Source: Sphingobacterium multivorum
Lineage (GTDB): Bacteria > Bacteroidota > Bacteroidia > Sphingobacteriales > Sphingobacteriaceae
DNA length: 64,000 nucleotides
Assembly (NCBI RefSeq): GCF_900457465.1
Contig: NZ_UAUU01000002.1
Coordinates: 806,001-870,000, forward strand
Reading direction: 5' to 3'
The position numbers and the translations under genes are program-made. Below are positions 8,720 through 17,287 of the stretch, piece by piece. How positions within the stretch are numbered: position 1 is the first letter of the stretch; every line of letters starts with the position of its first letter. The notes below the pieces were generated by a model that saw only the letters and a program-made list of their open reading frames with translations, was not told the DNA's origin and did no database searches.

Positions 8720-9247
8720 GTGAGCGAATTATTGATAGCATCATTAAAGCAAGGTGACCACTTTGCCATGGAACAGATTTTTAATCTGTATTGGGAAGCC
8801 ATATTTGATGCAGCTTTTAAGAAAATAGGCGACGAAAATGTGGCTCAGGACATTACCCAGGAAATCTTCATTTCGCTGTGGGAAAACCGTGAACAGGTCA
8901 TCATATCTGGTGGCCTTGCAGCCTATCTACATGGGGCTGTAAAATTCAAAGTAATCAACCATTTTCGGAATACGACAGTTAAAGATGGACACAAAGCCGA
9001 ACTAGCGACTTTAATGAACCAACAATATGCGGATTCAGCGGACGACCTGCTGATCCTAAAAGATGCGCAGCAAAAAGTTGAAGAAGCGTTGATGCAGCTT
9101 CCCGAACGTATGCGACTGGTCGTCACCATGAGCCGCAAGCAAGAAAAATCAATCAAGGAAATTGCGAGCGAGCTGAATGTCTCCGTACAAACTGTCAAGA
9201 ATCAAATTACCTCGGCCATGAAACTGCTCAAAAAAAGCCTCTCTTAG
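8720..9247 (+). CDS. ECF RNA polymerase sigma factor, FecI-like
   Basis: The 175-residue protein has sigma-70 region 2 (MEQIFNLYWEAIFDAAFKKI, then AQDITQEIFISLWENRE) and region 4 with the helix-turn-helix (LPERMRLVVTMSRKQEKSI, then EIASELNVSVQTVKNQI). No ATG fits and GTG at 8720 gives the family-typical N-terminus. It is followed at once by a FecR anti-sigma gene and a SusC with an N-terminal STN domain. That is the standard arrangement in which a TonB-dependent receptor signals through FecR to free the sigma factor, so its target is most likely the downstream susCD operon. Confidence 0.93.
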   Translation: MSELLIASLKQGDHFAMEQIFNLYWEAIFDAAFKKIGDENVAQDITQEIFISLWENREQVIISGGLAAYLHGAVKFKVINHFRNTTVKDGHKAELATLMNQQYADSADDLLILKDAQQKVEEALMQLPERMRLVVTMSRKQEKSIKEIASELNVSVQTVKNQITSAMKLLKKSLS

Positions 9248-9343
9248 GCAGTTCCTCCATTTTTTTGAGTGTTAACAATAAATTAATATACTCCTAATAT
9301 TTTCGACTAGTACCAATTCCCATTTGAAGTGACATGTATTCAA

Positions 9344-10291
9344 ATGATGGAAGAAAAAGCAAAGCAGCTACTGCAAAAATATTTAAATGGAGAGGCCAGC
9401 GCCGCCGAGATTAAACAAGTCGAAGATTGGTACGCCCAACTGGATAACGCATCAAAAAAAATTCCGCAGGAACGCAAGGCAGCACTGCGCGAACAATTAT
9501 TGGCCAATATCCAGTCCGGTATTTCAGAAAAGGAAAATAAACGACCTTCCCTGCTGTATTCACCTGTATTCAAAATAGCGGCCGCTATTTTAATGATTGC
9601 TTCTATAGGACTTCTTTATTGGAAAGTAAATAATCAACCTATCGCACCATCTTCGCAGGTCGTCACGACAACCCTTGCAGGTGAACATAAAAAGATTGTA
9701 TTGGCAGATGGTTCGGAAATTATCATGGAACCATCTTCAAAAATCAGCTATCCAAGTAAATTCAGGGGAAATATCCGTGAAATAGCACTTACTGAAGGGG
9801 AAGCTTTCTTTGATATTGCCCACGACGAGCAACACCCATTTCAGGTACAGCTTGCATCCAAGCTAGCGGTTAAAGTATTGGGTACCTCCTTTCGGATAAA
9901 AGCCTATCAGGCTTCCGACCAAGTCGAAGTCACTGTTGCTACCGGTAAGGTTGCGGTACAGCAACAAGATAAAATCTTGGGTATATTAACCAAAAACCAG
10001 AGTTTACGTTACAGCAAAGAAACCGCACAATCTTCGCGTAGCGTAGTAGAAAAAAATACCGCTGTCGCCATAGCGTTTGATGGAACAAACCTCCAAGAGG
10101 TCGCAAAAAAACTGGAATATATCTACAACATTGAAATTATCTTAAAGGATACATCGCTTAGGTCTCTAAAAACAACAGCCACATTCAATAGCACACAAAA
10201 TCCAGCAGAAATACTGGATATTATCTGCAGCCTACATCACCTTAAGTACAGTACGATTGAAAAGGATAAAGTATTTAAAATCCACAAATAA
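9344..10291 (+). CDS. FecR-family anti-sigma factor
   Basis: The longest frame begins with a GTG at 9329, but the ATG at 9344 (or 9347) gives the normal start MMEEKAKQLLQKYLNG. Order of parts: an N-terminal cytoplasmic anti-sigma region, one membrane helix near residue 85 (IAAAILMIASIGLLYW), a periplasmic FecR domain (LADGSEIIMEPSSKISYPSK, LTEGEAFFDIAH, VKVLGTSFRIKAY) and a C-terminal DUF4974 (STN-like) domain. It should hold the upstream sigma factor at the membrane and release it when the SusC STN domain signals substrate. About 310 residues is normal. Confidence 0.93.
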   Translation: MMEEKAKQLLQKYLNGEASAAEIKQVEDWYAQLDNASKKIPQERKAALREQLLANIQSGISEKENKRPSLLYSPVFKIAAAILMIASIGLLYWKVNNQPIAPSSQVVTTTLAGEHKKIVLADGSEIIMEPSSKISYPSKFRGNIREIALTEGEAFFDIAHDEQHPFQVQLASKLAVKVLGTSFRIKAYQASDQVEVTVATGKVAVQQQDKILGILTKNQSLRYSKETAQSSRSVVEKNTAVAIAFDGTNLQEVAKKLEYIYNIEIILKDTSLRSLKTTATFNSTQNPAEILDIICSLHHLKYSTIEKDKVFKIHK

Positions 10292-10325
10292 TGTCTAAAA
10301 ATTTACCTAAAACATCTTAGTCACC

Positions 10326-13300
10326 ATGCGTAATTCATTACCTAATTATTACAAAAAAATGAAAACACCTGCATTCAAGAGAGAATTCTCTTTTTACCGG
10401 ATCATGAAGTATCCCTGCATCGCATTTTCGATTACTTCAGTATTCTGCAGTTCATTGATGGCCTCCCCAAGCATGGCCCAACGTTTGGACAAAAGCAGCG
10501 TAAACATCAAAATAAGCAAGGGCGAAAAACTCGATGTGATTCTCCACAAAATCGAGAGTCTTTCGGGCCTTCATTTTGTGTACAATCCCGATCTATTGCA
10601 AGAACGGAACACAGTCTTAAGCGGCAGCTTTAAAACTGAACCCGTTCGCGCGCTCTTGAATAAGCTTGGAATCAATGCAGTGGAAAAAGAGGACTATGTG
10701 ATCCTGAACACGCAAGCAAACATCAAGGCAGACCGAATCGTTACCGGTTTTGTAAGAGATACAACAGGGGCTGCAATTGCGGGTGTTTCTGTAAAAGTAG
10801 TGGGTACGCAGGTTGGGACCACAACAGATATAAAAGGTGCATTCCGTATCGAAGCAGGACCGCAAGCCGTACTTTCCTTTTCGATGGTCGGATTCCATTC
10901 CAAGGAAGTCGCAGTTGGCGAAAATGAAGTTATTAATGTAACGCTAAGCGAAGAGCGTTCGACCTTATCAGAAGTTGTTGTAGTGGGATATGGAACCCAG
11001 AAAAAAGAAACATTAACAGGTGCTGTCAGCTTGGTATCACTTGACAAATTATCGTCTAGATCTGTCAACAGTGTTGGCGAAGTATTGGCCGGTAAATCAC
11101 CAGGTGTTATTGTTACGAATGAAGGTGGTGACCCAACTGCAACGCCACGTATCAATATCAGAGGCGCCGGTGGTATCAATGGCGAAAGTGTACTCTACGT
11201 TATTGACGGTTCAATTTTCCTAGGCACCCCACAGCTCAATCCAAACGATATCGAATCCATTTCGGTCCTTAAAGACGCATCGGCAGCGATCTATGGAGCG
11301 AGAGCTTCCGGTGGTGTGGTATTGATCACCACTAAAAAAGGAAAAAAAGGACAGATGCAAATTAGCGTTGATGCCAAGTTAGGTCAACAAAGTGCATGGC
11401 GAAAATTACAGCCTTTAAATGCCGAACAACGTGCACAAGTAGCTGCAACAGCCGCTAAAAATGGTGGAACAACTATCCTACCTGCTTTTGATTCGACCAA
11501 ATACCCAGAAGGTTTAGTCACCAAAACAAACTGGATGGATGAAGTTTTTAGAAACGCGACACTACAGGATTACAATGCTGCAATTAATGGTGGTAGCGAA
11601 AAGTCTAACTTTTACCTGAGTTTTAATTACCGCAACGCCGAGGGTATTGTATTGAATACCAAAACCAAGCGCTATAATTTCCGTATAAATTCAGAACATC
11701 AACTTACCCCTTGGTTGAAAGTTGGTGAAAACTTATCCTATAGCAGTACCAATGGGAATGGTGCCAATACCAGCAGTGACTATACAGGAGCCCTACTTTC
11801 CGCCATTTATTATCCAACCAATGGGACCCCTTACAATGCAGATGGAAGTTTTGCTGGTCTACCGGGTCCATTCCCTGGCGATTACGGTGATATCATTAAC
11901 CCCGTTGCCGAACTGATGCGCATCGACATCAACAATCCGGTCAATGTCCTTGTTGTCAATCCTTATGCTAGCATCCAATTGGCAAAAGGCTTAACATTCA
12001 GATCTAATTTAAGTATTACTAAATCGAATGCTCGATTTAAAAGCTTTACACCAAGACGTCCTGAAATAGGTAAACCGGTTCTGAGCAATAGTCTAGTTGA
12101 ACGAGCTGATGATGCAAATGATATCCTTGCAGAACAAGTTTTAAATTACAAAACTTCTTTCGACAAGCATCAACTTGACCTAACTGGTGGTTATACCTTT
12201 CAAAAAACAAAGAACACCTATCTATATACTTCCGGAGCAGGTTTTGACGATGAGTCCAAACAATACCGTTATTTAACAAATGCGAATACCATTCAACCTT
12301 CGGAAAGTGGCTATGCTTCAACAGCAATATCATCGCTATTCTTAAGAGCAAACTACAGTTATAACGACAAGTATTTACTATCGTTAATTGGTAGACGCGA
12401 TGGTTCATCCATGTTGACAAAAGAAAATAGATTTAAAAACTACGCTTCTGCTTCTGCAGGATGGGTAATCAGTAAAGAAGAGTTTTTAAAATCAGCAACC
12501 TGGTTAGATCAATTAAAATTACGCGGTAGCTATGGTATTTTAGGAAATCTCGGTAGTTTGTCAGCTGCAGCTGTCAACCCGCTACTAGCATCGACACAAA
12601 GTTATTTCGGCCAAACACCGACCTTACAAAAAGGATACGTACAAACGATTTTGGCCAACAAGAACCTCACTTGGGCAGAAAGTAAGCAGACCAATATAGG
12701 TGTAGATTTGGGAATTTTCAACCATTTTAACTTAGTCGCCGATTACTTTATTAAGGAAACAAATAAAATGATCCTGACCAGATCACTGCCAGGTACAGCA
12801 GGTTTAAATAGTCAAACGATCAACGCGGGTTTAGTCAAAGACAGAGGAATTGAGCTGGGATTAACGTACAATAGTTCAAAAAATTCCGACTTTACTTATT
12901 CCATCAACGCAACCTTAACCAAATTAAATAACAAGGTTGAAGAATTAGCACCGGGCTTGAACACCATTGCCGTAGGTACTAATTTCAGAAATGAATTGGC
13001 TCCGCTCTCTATTACCGTCGGTCAACCGCTCTACAGCTACTATGTGCTCAAAACAGATGGTATCTTCCAGAGTCAGGCCGAAGCTGATAATTACAAAAAC
13101 GCCAATGGACAAAAAATTCAGCCGAATGCAAAAGCGGGCGATTTCAAATTTGTAGACATCGATGGCAATGGTTCAATCGGACCTGAAGATCGTTATTTTG
13201 CGGGCAGTGCATACCCGGATTTCTCCTATGGATTGAGCTTTAATGCGAATTATAAGGATTTTGATTTCAATATTTTTGCTCAGGGCGTTCAAGGCAACAA

Positions 13301-13703
13301 GCTTTTCAACGCTATCAAAAGAACAACGTATAGTGCGAGTGGACCTTCTTACAATAAGTTAACGGGCATTTTGGACGCCTGGTCTCCAGAAAATCCAAAC
13401 GGTAAAGTGCCGATCATCTCCACTTCAGATGCAAATGGCAATTTCAATGCGTCCGATTTTTACATCGAAAATGGTTCCTACCTCCGCATTCGTAACGTTA
13501 CATTAGGCTATACCTTACCAAAATCAATTGCAAACAAATTTAAGATGGGCAACGTACGCGTTTATGCAACGGCCAACAACCTATTTACCATTACGAAATA
13601 TACAGGTTTTGACCCAGAAATTGGAATGGATAACAATGGTCTCGACGTGGGACGTTACCCACAAGCCCGAAGCTTTATTGTTGGTTTAAATGTCAATTTT
13701 TAA
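10326..13703 (+). CDS. SusC/RagA-family TonB-dependent outer-membrane receptor with STN domain
   Basis: The 1125-residue protein has an N-terminal signal segment (start at 10326 or at ATG 10359) and an STN signalling domain at about residues 55-125. A carboxypeptidase-regulatory-like domain follows (FVRDTTGAAIAGVSVKVVGT), then the SusC hallmark SEVVVVGYGTQKKETLTGA near residue 217, a plug domain (GVIVTNEGGDPTATPRINIR, VLKDASAAIYGARASGGVV) and a 22-strand barrel ending GRYPQARSFIVGLNVNF. The STN domain and position after sigma/FecR indicate signalling to FecR. It imports, together with SusD, a ligand that the sequence alone does not name; the downstream phosphatase fusion suggests a phosphorylated compound. 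Confidence 0.96.
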   Translation: MRNSLPNYYKKMKTPAFKREFSFYRIMKYPCIAFSITSVFCSSLMASPSMAQRLDKSSVNIKISKGEKLDVILHKIESLSGLHFVYNPDLLQERNTVLSGSFKTEPVRALLNKLGINAVEKEDYVILNTQANIKADRIVTGFVRDTTGAAIAGVSVKVVGTQVGTTTDIKGAFRIEAGPQAVLSFSMVGFHSKEVAVGENEVINVTLSEERSTLSEVVVVGYGTQKKETLTGAVSLVSLDKLSSRSVNSVGEVLAGKSPGVIVTNEGGDPTATPRINIRGAGGINGESVLYVIDGSIFLGTPQLNPNDIESISVLKDASAAIYGARASGGVVLITTKKGKKGQMQISVDAKLGQQSAWRKLQPLNAEQRAQVAATAAKNGGTTILPAFDSTKYPEGLVTKTNWMDEVFRNATLQDYNAAINGGSEKSNFYLSFNYRNAEGIVLNTKTKRYNFRINSEHQLTPWLKVGENLSYSSTNGNGANTSSDYTGALLSAIYYPTNGTPYNADGSFAGLPGPFPGDYGDIINPVAELMRIDINNPVNVLVVNPYASIQLAKGLTFRSNLSITKSNARFKSFTPRRPEIGKPVLSNSLVERADDANDILAEQVLNYKTSFDKHQLDLTGGYTFQKTKNTYLYTSGAGFDDESKQYRYLTNANTIQPSESGYASTAISSLFLRANYSYNDKYLLSLIGRRDGSSMLTKENRFKNYASASAGWVISKEEFLKSATWLDQLKLRGSYGILGNLGSLSAAAVNPLLASTQSYFGQTPTLQKGYVQTILANKNLTWAESKQTNIGVDLGIFNHFNLVADYFIKETNKMILTRSLPGTAGLNSQTINAGLVKDRGIELGLTYNSSKNSDFTYSINATLTKLNNKVEELAPGLNTIAVGTNFRNELAPLSITVGQPLYSYYVLKTDGIFQSQAEADNYKNANGQKIQPNAKAGDFKFVDIDGNGSIGPEDRYFAGSAYPDFSYGLSFNANYKDFDFNIFAQGVQGNKLFNAIKRTTYSASGPSYNKLTGILDAWSPENPNGKVPIISTSDANGNFNASDFYIENGSYLRIRNVTLGYTLPKSIANKFKMGNVRVYATANNLFTITKYTGFDPEIGMDNNGLDVGRYPQARSFIVGLNVNF

Positions 13704-13713
13704 TCTAAAAAAA

Positions 13714-13736
13714 GCCGATGATTTATACTCATCAGC
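13714..13736 (+). promoter_or_regulatory. Small hairpin between susC and susD
   Basis: GCCGATGA (13714-13721) pairs with TCATCAGC (13729-13736), with one G-U pair, in the 51-bp gap after the susC stop. It has no adjacent T-tract in the forward direction long enough for a strong terminator. It may stabilise the susC 3' end or tune the susC:susD ratio. Confidence 0.35.
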
Positions 13737-13754
13737 CATAAAAAAAATAAAACG

Positions 13755-15275
13755 ATGAAAACGAATATAAAATACCTTGCAATAGCAGCAGTAGCACTTT
13801 TTGCATCGTGCAATAAACAGTTAGATATAACACCAGAGGGTTCTCCCTCCGCACAGAATTTCTGGAAAACGGAACAAGATGCGATCAAAGCAGAAGCCGG
13901 GATGTACGAAAAGTACAATGAAGAGGATTATTACGGTCGCGGGATGTTTTGGTTTATTAATGCCAGTGACGACATGGTGACAGGACGTAACAAGCCCGAA
14001 GCCGACAATATTAAAAACTTCAACCGCAATTACATCGGTGGTGGTTATACAGAATCTCAATGGAGCATGCGTTATGCGATTATAAAGAGGGCCAACGATA
14101 TTATTATCAATGTTCCCAATATAAGCATGGATGAAGCGCGAAAAAAACAGATCATTGGCGATGCCTATTTCAATGCAGGTCTGGTTTATTTTCAATTAGC
14201 GGCAAACTATGGTAACGACAAGGCGGGTGTGCCTATTGTTACGCCTGAAACAGATGCTTCTGTTCCTGTAGCTAGAGCCAACAACGTTAACGAAAACTAC
14301 GATTATATCATTTCACTACTATTAAAAGCGGCCGACAACCTTCCTTATTTTTCTGAGATGAAGGATACCGATTATGGTAAAGCGCACAAAACAGCTGCAT
14401 GGGCCTATTTATCAAAAGTATATCTGTACAAAAAAGATTATACCAATGCTGCGAAGTACGCGGATATGGTGATCAGTTCGGGCAAACATGATTTATTGAC
14501 CAATTTTGTGGATGTGTTTAAGGCGGCTAACAACTGGTCCAAAGAATATATTTGGTCGGTGGTCTGTACGCCAAATGGTGGTGGTACTGGCTGGGGCAGC
14601 AAACTTCCAGGTGTTATGCTTACCAATAAAGCTTGGGGAATCTACAACGGCTGGGGCTACTATCTACCGACAAAAGAACTTTACGATTCTTTTGAAACAG
14701 GTGACTTGCGTCGTGAAGCAACAATCTTGAAACCAGGGGATAAATTCCAGTTTTTTGGCGAAGAACGTACATTTACAAAAGACGGTGGTGCGACTTCGAA
14801 CTACCAGTTCAAAAAGTATATGGAACCATTTTCATACGCCAACCCTATTCCAACACACGTTAATCCAAATGGCGACAACGGAACAACAGACCTCAATGTA
14901 CCATTGATGCGTTATGCCGAAGTATTATTGATTAAAGCTGAGGCCGCCATTAATTTAAATGGGGCTGGAGCCGGTGATACTGAATTAAATAAAATTAGGA
15001 AGAGAGCTGGTTTAATAGCAAAAAGCGGAATGACTCTTGTAGACCTAAAACGCGAGCGCCGCAATGAGCTTGCTGGTGAATGGGCAGACCGTCACCGTGA
15101 TTTGGTCAGATGGGGCGATGCGCAAGCTACCTATGCCAAACCTTTACACGATTTCGATGGTGCTGTAATTTGGCCGGCTAGAAATTTCAATCCGCAAGTA
15201 CATGATGTTTGGGCAGTTCCACAACGCGAGATCGACAACAGTTCCGGCGTCATTAAACAAAATGCAGGATGGTAA
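13755..15275 (+). CDS. SusD/RagB-family nutrient-binding lipoprotein
   Basis: The 506 residues begin with a lipoprotein signal (lipobox FASC, Cys 19) followed by NKQLDITPEGSPSAQNFWKT, the classic SusD N-terminus. Helical TPR-like parts follow (AYLSKVYLYKKDYTNAAKYA) and the C-terminal SusD signature RYAEVLLIKAEAAINLNG, then LNKIRKRAG and ERRNELAGEWADRHRDLVRWG. It is the surface lid that delivers ligand to the SusC pore. The next gene overlaps its end by 7 bp (ATGGTAA), so the downstream enzyme is translationally coupled and belongs to this operon. Confidence 0.96.
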   Translation: MKTNIKYLAIAAVALFASCNKQLDITPEGSPSAQNFWKTEQDAIKAEAGMYEKYNEEDYYGRGMFWFINASDDMVTGRNKPEADNIKNFNRNYIGGGYTESQWSMRYAIIKRANDIIINVPNISMDEARKKQIIGDAYFNAGLVYFQLAANYGNDKAGVPIVTPETDASVPVARANNVNENYDYIISLLLKAADNLPYFSEMKDTDYGKAHKTAAWAYLSKVYLYKKDYTNAAKYADMVISSGKHDLLTNFVDVFKAANNWSKEYIWSVVCTPNGGGTGWGSKLPGVMLTNKAWGIYNGWGYYLPTKELYDSFETGDLRREATILKPGDKFQFFGEERTFTKDGGATSNYQFKKYMEPFSYANPIPTHVNPNGDNGTTDLNVPLMRYAEVLLIKAEAAINLNGAGAGDTELNKIRKRAGLIAKSGMTLVDLKRERRNELAGEWADRHRDLVRWGDAQATYAKPLHDFDGAVIWPARNFNPQVHDVWAVPQREIDNSSGVIKQNAGW

Positions 15276-17122
15276 AAAACAATAAATTAATGTGGCTGCT
15301 ATTTGCCGGCCTAAGCATTCAGTCAGTTTCTGCACAACAGAAACTGACTGCCAATGCAGGTCACAGCCACAATGATTACAAACAGCAAATCCCGCTGTTG
15401 GAGGCTTACTATGCTGGAATGGGCTCTATCGAAGCGGACGTCTTCTATCGCAATGGAGAGCTTTACGTCGCCCATGAAAGCAGCGAAATCAAACCAGGGA
15501 AGACGTTAAAAAAACTTTACATCGACCCTTTAATTGCTTTCTTTAAGGAGAACGGCAATAAACCTTATGCCAAACCTGAGCAGACCTTGCAGCTCGTGAT
15601 TGATATCAAAGAAAATTACGAACAGGTATTGTCTAAATTGTTGGCCGATTTGAAGGGCAACGAATCTATATTCGACCAGCAGAAAAATCCTTCCGCCATT
15701 AAAATTGTCGTCAGCGGTGAAATCCCGCCGCCGGAAAAGTTCGACAATTATCCATCGATGATTTATTTTGATGGCCGGCCGGAAAAAGATTATACGCCGG
15801 CACAGCTCAAACATATTGGGATGATCAGTCAGGATATTAAGCAGTATTCTGTCTGGAATGGCAAAGGGACACCTACTCCACCCGACCTTGAAAAGATGAA
15901 ATCTGTGATAGACAAAGCGCATAAATTGGGGAAAACCTTTCGTTTCTGGGCAACCAAAGACAGTCCCAATAGTTGGAAAGAACTTGGTCACATGGGGGTA
16001 GACTGGATCAATACAGACCATCCTACTGCGCTTAAGAATTTCTATTTAAACAACGCTAAAGTCGAATACGAAAATCCAAAGGCCTACGTTCCCTATCAGC
16101 CAACCTATAAAAATGATGGTGCAACGAGCAAGGTTAAGAACGTTATTTTACTTATTGGTGATGGAATGGGCTTGGCTCAAATACAAGCGGGTTTAAGTGC
16201 CAATTTTGGTCAGTCCAATATCATCAATATGAAACATATTGGTCTTTCACGCACCGAAGCATCCAATTCGGATTTTACCGACTCCGCTGCGGGCGGGACA
16301 GCTTTGGCTACTGGACATAAAACCAATAACCGTTACATTGGCGTGGATGCAGACGGTAAATTGTTGAGCGCTATTCCTGATACACTTGCTCAACACGGGA
16401 TCAAAAGCGGTATAATCAGTGCGGGAGATATTACAGATGCCACTCCGGCTGCATTTTACGCACATCAGATCGATCGGACCATGTCACAGGAAATTGCGGC
16501 AGATTTCAAAAATAGCCATGTGGATATCTTAGTTGGATCCCGTCGCGAAAGCTTCCTCAACAACAAGGATAACACGCTGATGAAGCAACTGACCGAAAAA
16601 GGGTATCAGCTTCAGCAAAATTTAGGTGATTTTGAAAAAGCGACATCAGGCAAACAGCTCGTACTCCTGGCGGATTCTGCGACACGAAGAATACTCGATG
16701 GACGGGGAGAAATGCTAAAAACTTCCCTCTCAAAAACGATTGAGCTTTTGTCTAAAAATAAAAATGGCTTCTTTATCATGGCCGAGGGTGCACAAATTGA
16801 CTATGGAGCCCATGCCAACGATCTTCCCTATGTTGTTACCGAACAACATGACTTTGATCGGCTTGTCGGGGAAGCCCTAAAATTTGCGGACCAAGATGGT
16901 GAAACACTCGTCATTGTCACTGCAGATCACGAAACTGGCGGACTTTCCCTGTTGGATGCCAATTATAAAAAGGGAACTGTTAGGGGCAATTTCAGTAGCG
17001 ATGACCATACCAATATTATGGTACCTGTCTTTGCTTATGGACCAGGTGCGCAAAATTTTATTGGCATCTACAACAATACAGCAGTTTTTAAAAAGATTAT
17101 CCAGGCCTTTAACTTGAAATAA
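15269..17122 (+). CDS. GDPD/PI-PLC-like phosphodiesterase fused to alkaline phosphatase
   Basis: After a signal peptide (cut near SVSAQ) there are two enzymes in one 617-residue chain. Residues about 25-265 are a phosphodiesterase-like domain of the AIM6/GDPD type: GHSHNDYKQQIPLLEAYYAG, SIEADVFYRNGELYVAHESS, ending WINTDHP. Residues about 290-617 are a PhoA-type alkaline phosphatase with metal and nucleophile motifs NVILLIGDGMG, TDSAAGGTALATGHKT (Ser nucleophile), EGAQIDYGAHAND, TADHETGG and a final SDDHT. Secreted or periplasmic. The simplest reading is that the first domain opens a phosphodiester and the second removes phosphate from the product. It overlaps susD by 7 bp, tying it to the SusCD uptake system. 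Confidence 0.88.
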   Translation: MVKNNKLMWLLFAGLSIQSVSAQQKLTANAGHSHNDYKQQIPLLEAYYAGMGSIEADVFYRNGELYVAHESSEIKPGKTLKKLYIDPLIAFFKENGNKPYAKPEQTLQLVIDIKENYEQVLSKLLADLKGNESIFDQQKNPSAIKIVVSGEIPPPEKFDNYPSMIYFDGRPEKDYTPAQLKHIGMISQDIKQYSVWNGKGTPTPPDLEKMKSVIDKAHKLGKTFRFWATKDSPNSWKELGHMGVDWINTDHPTALKNFYLNNAKVEYENPKAYVPYQPTYKNDGATSKVKNVILLIGDGMGLAQIQAGLSANFGQSNIINMKHIGLSRTEASNSDFTDSAAGGTALATGHKTNNRYIGVDADGKLLSAIPDTLAQHGIKSGIISAGDITDATPAAFYAHQIDRTMSQEIAADFKNSHVDILVGSRRESFLNNKDNTLMKQLTEKGYQLQQNLGDFEKATSGKQLVLLADSATRRILDGRGEMLKTSLSKTIELLSKNKNGFFIMAEGAQIDYGAHANDLPYVVTEQHDFDRLVGEALKFADQDGETLVIVTADHETGGLSLLDANYKKGTVRGNFSSDDHTNIMVPVFAYGPGAQNFIGIYNNTAVFKKIIQAFNLK

Positions 17123-17146
17123 TCGCGTTAAAGCTTCATACTAAAC

Positions 17147-17177
17147 AAAGACCCTTCGTTTAAATACGAGGGGTTTT
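17147..17177 (+). terminator. Probable terminator after the SusCD-phosphatase operon
   Basis: ACCCTTCGT (17151-17159) pairs with ACGAGGGGT (17166-17174) around a short AT loop, flanked by A on the left and T-runs on the right. One G-T pair. It separates the phosphatase fusion from the GH29 gene. Confidence 0.55.
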
Positions 17178-17287
17178 CACTTTTTTACAGACGACATTTT
17201 ATCCTTCACAGCCACTTCAAAACCCAATTTAAGGATCGATATTCGATTTTTTGCCTATCTTGTAAGTCAAAAAACAGAACAACCTTT

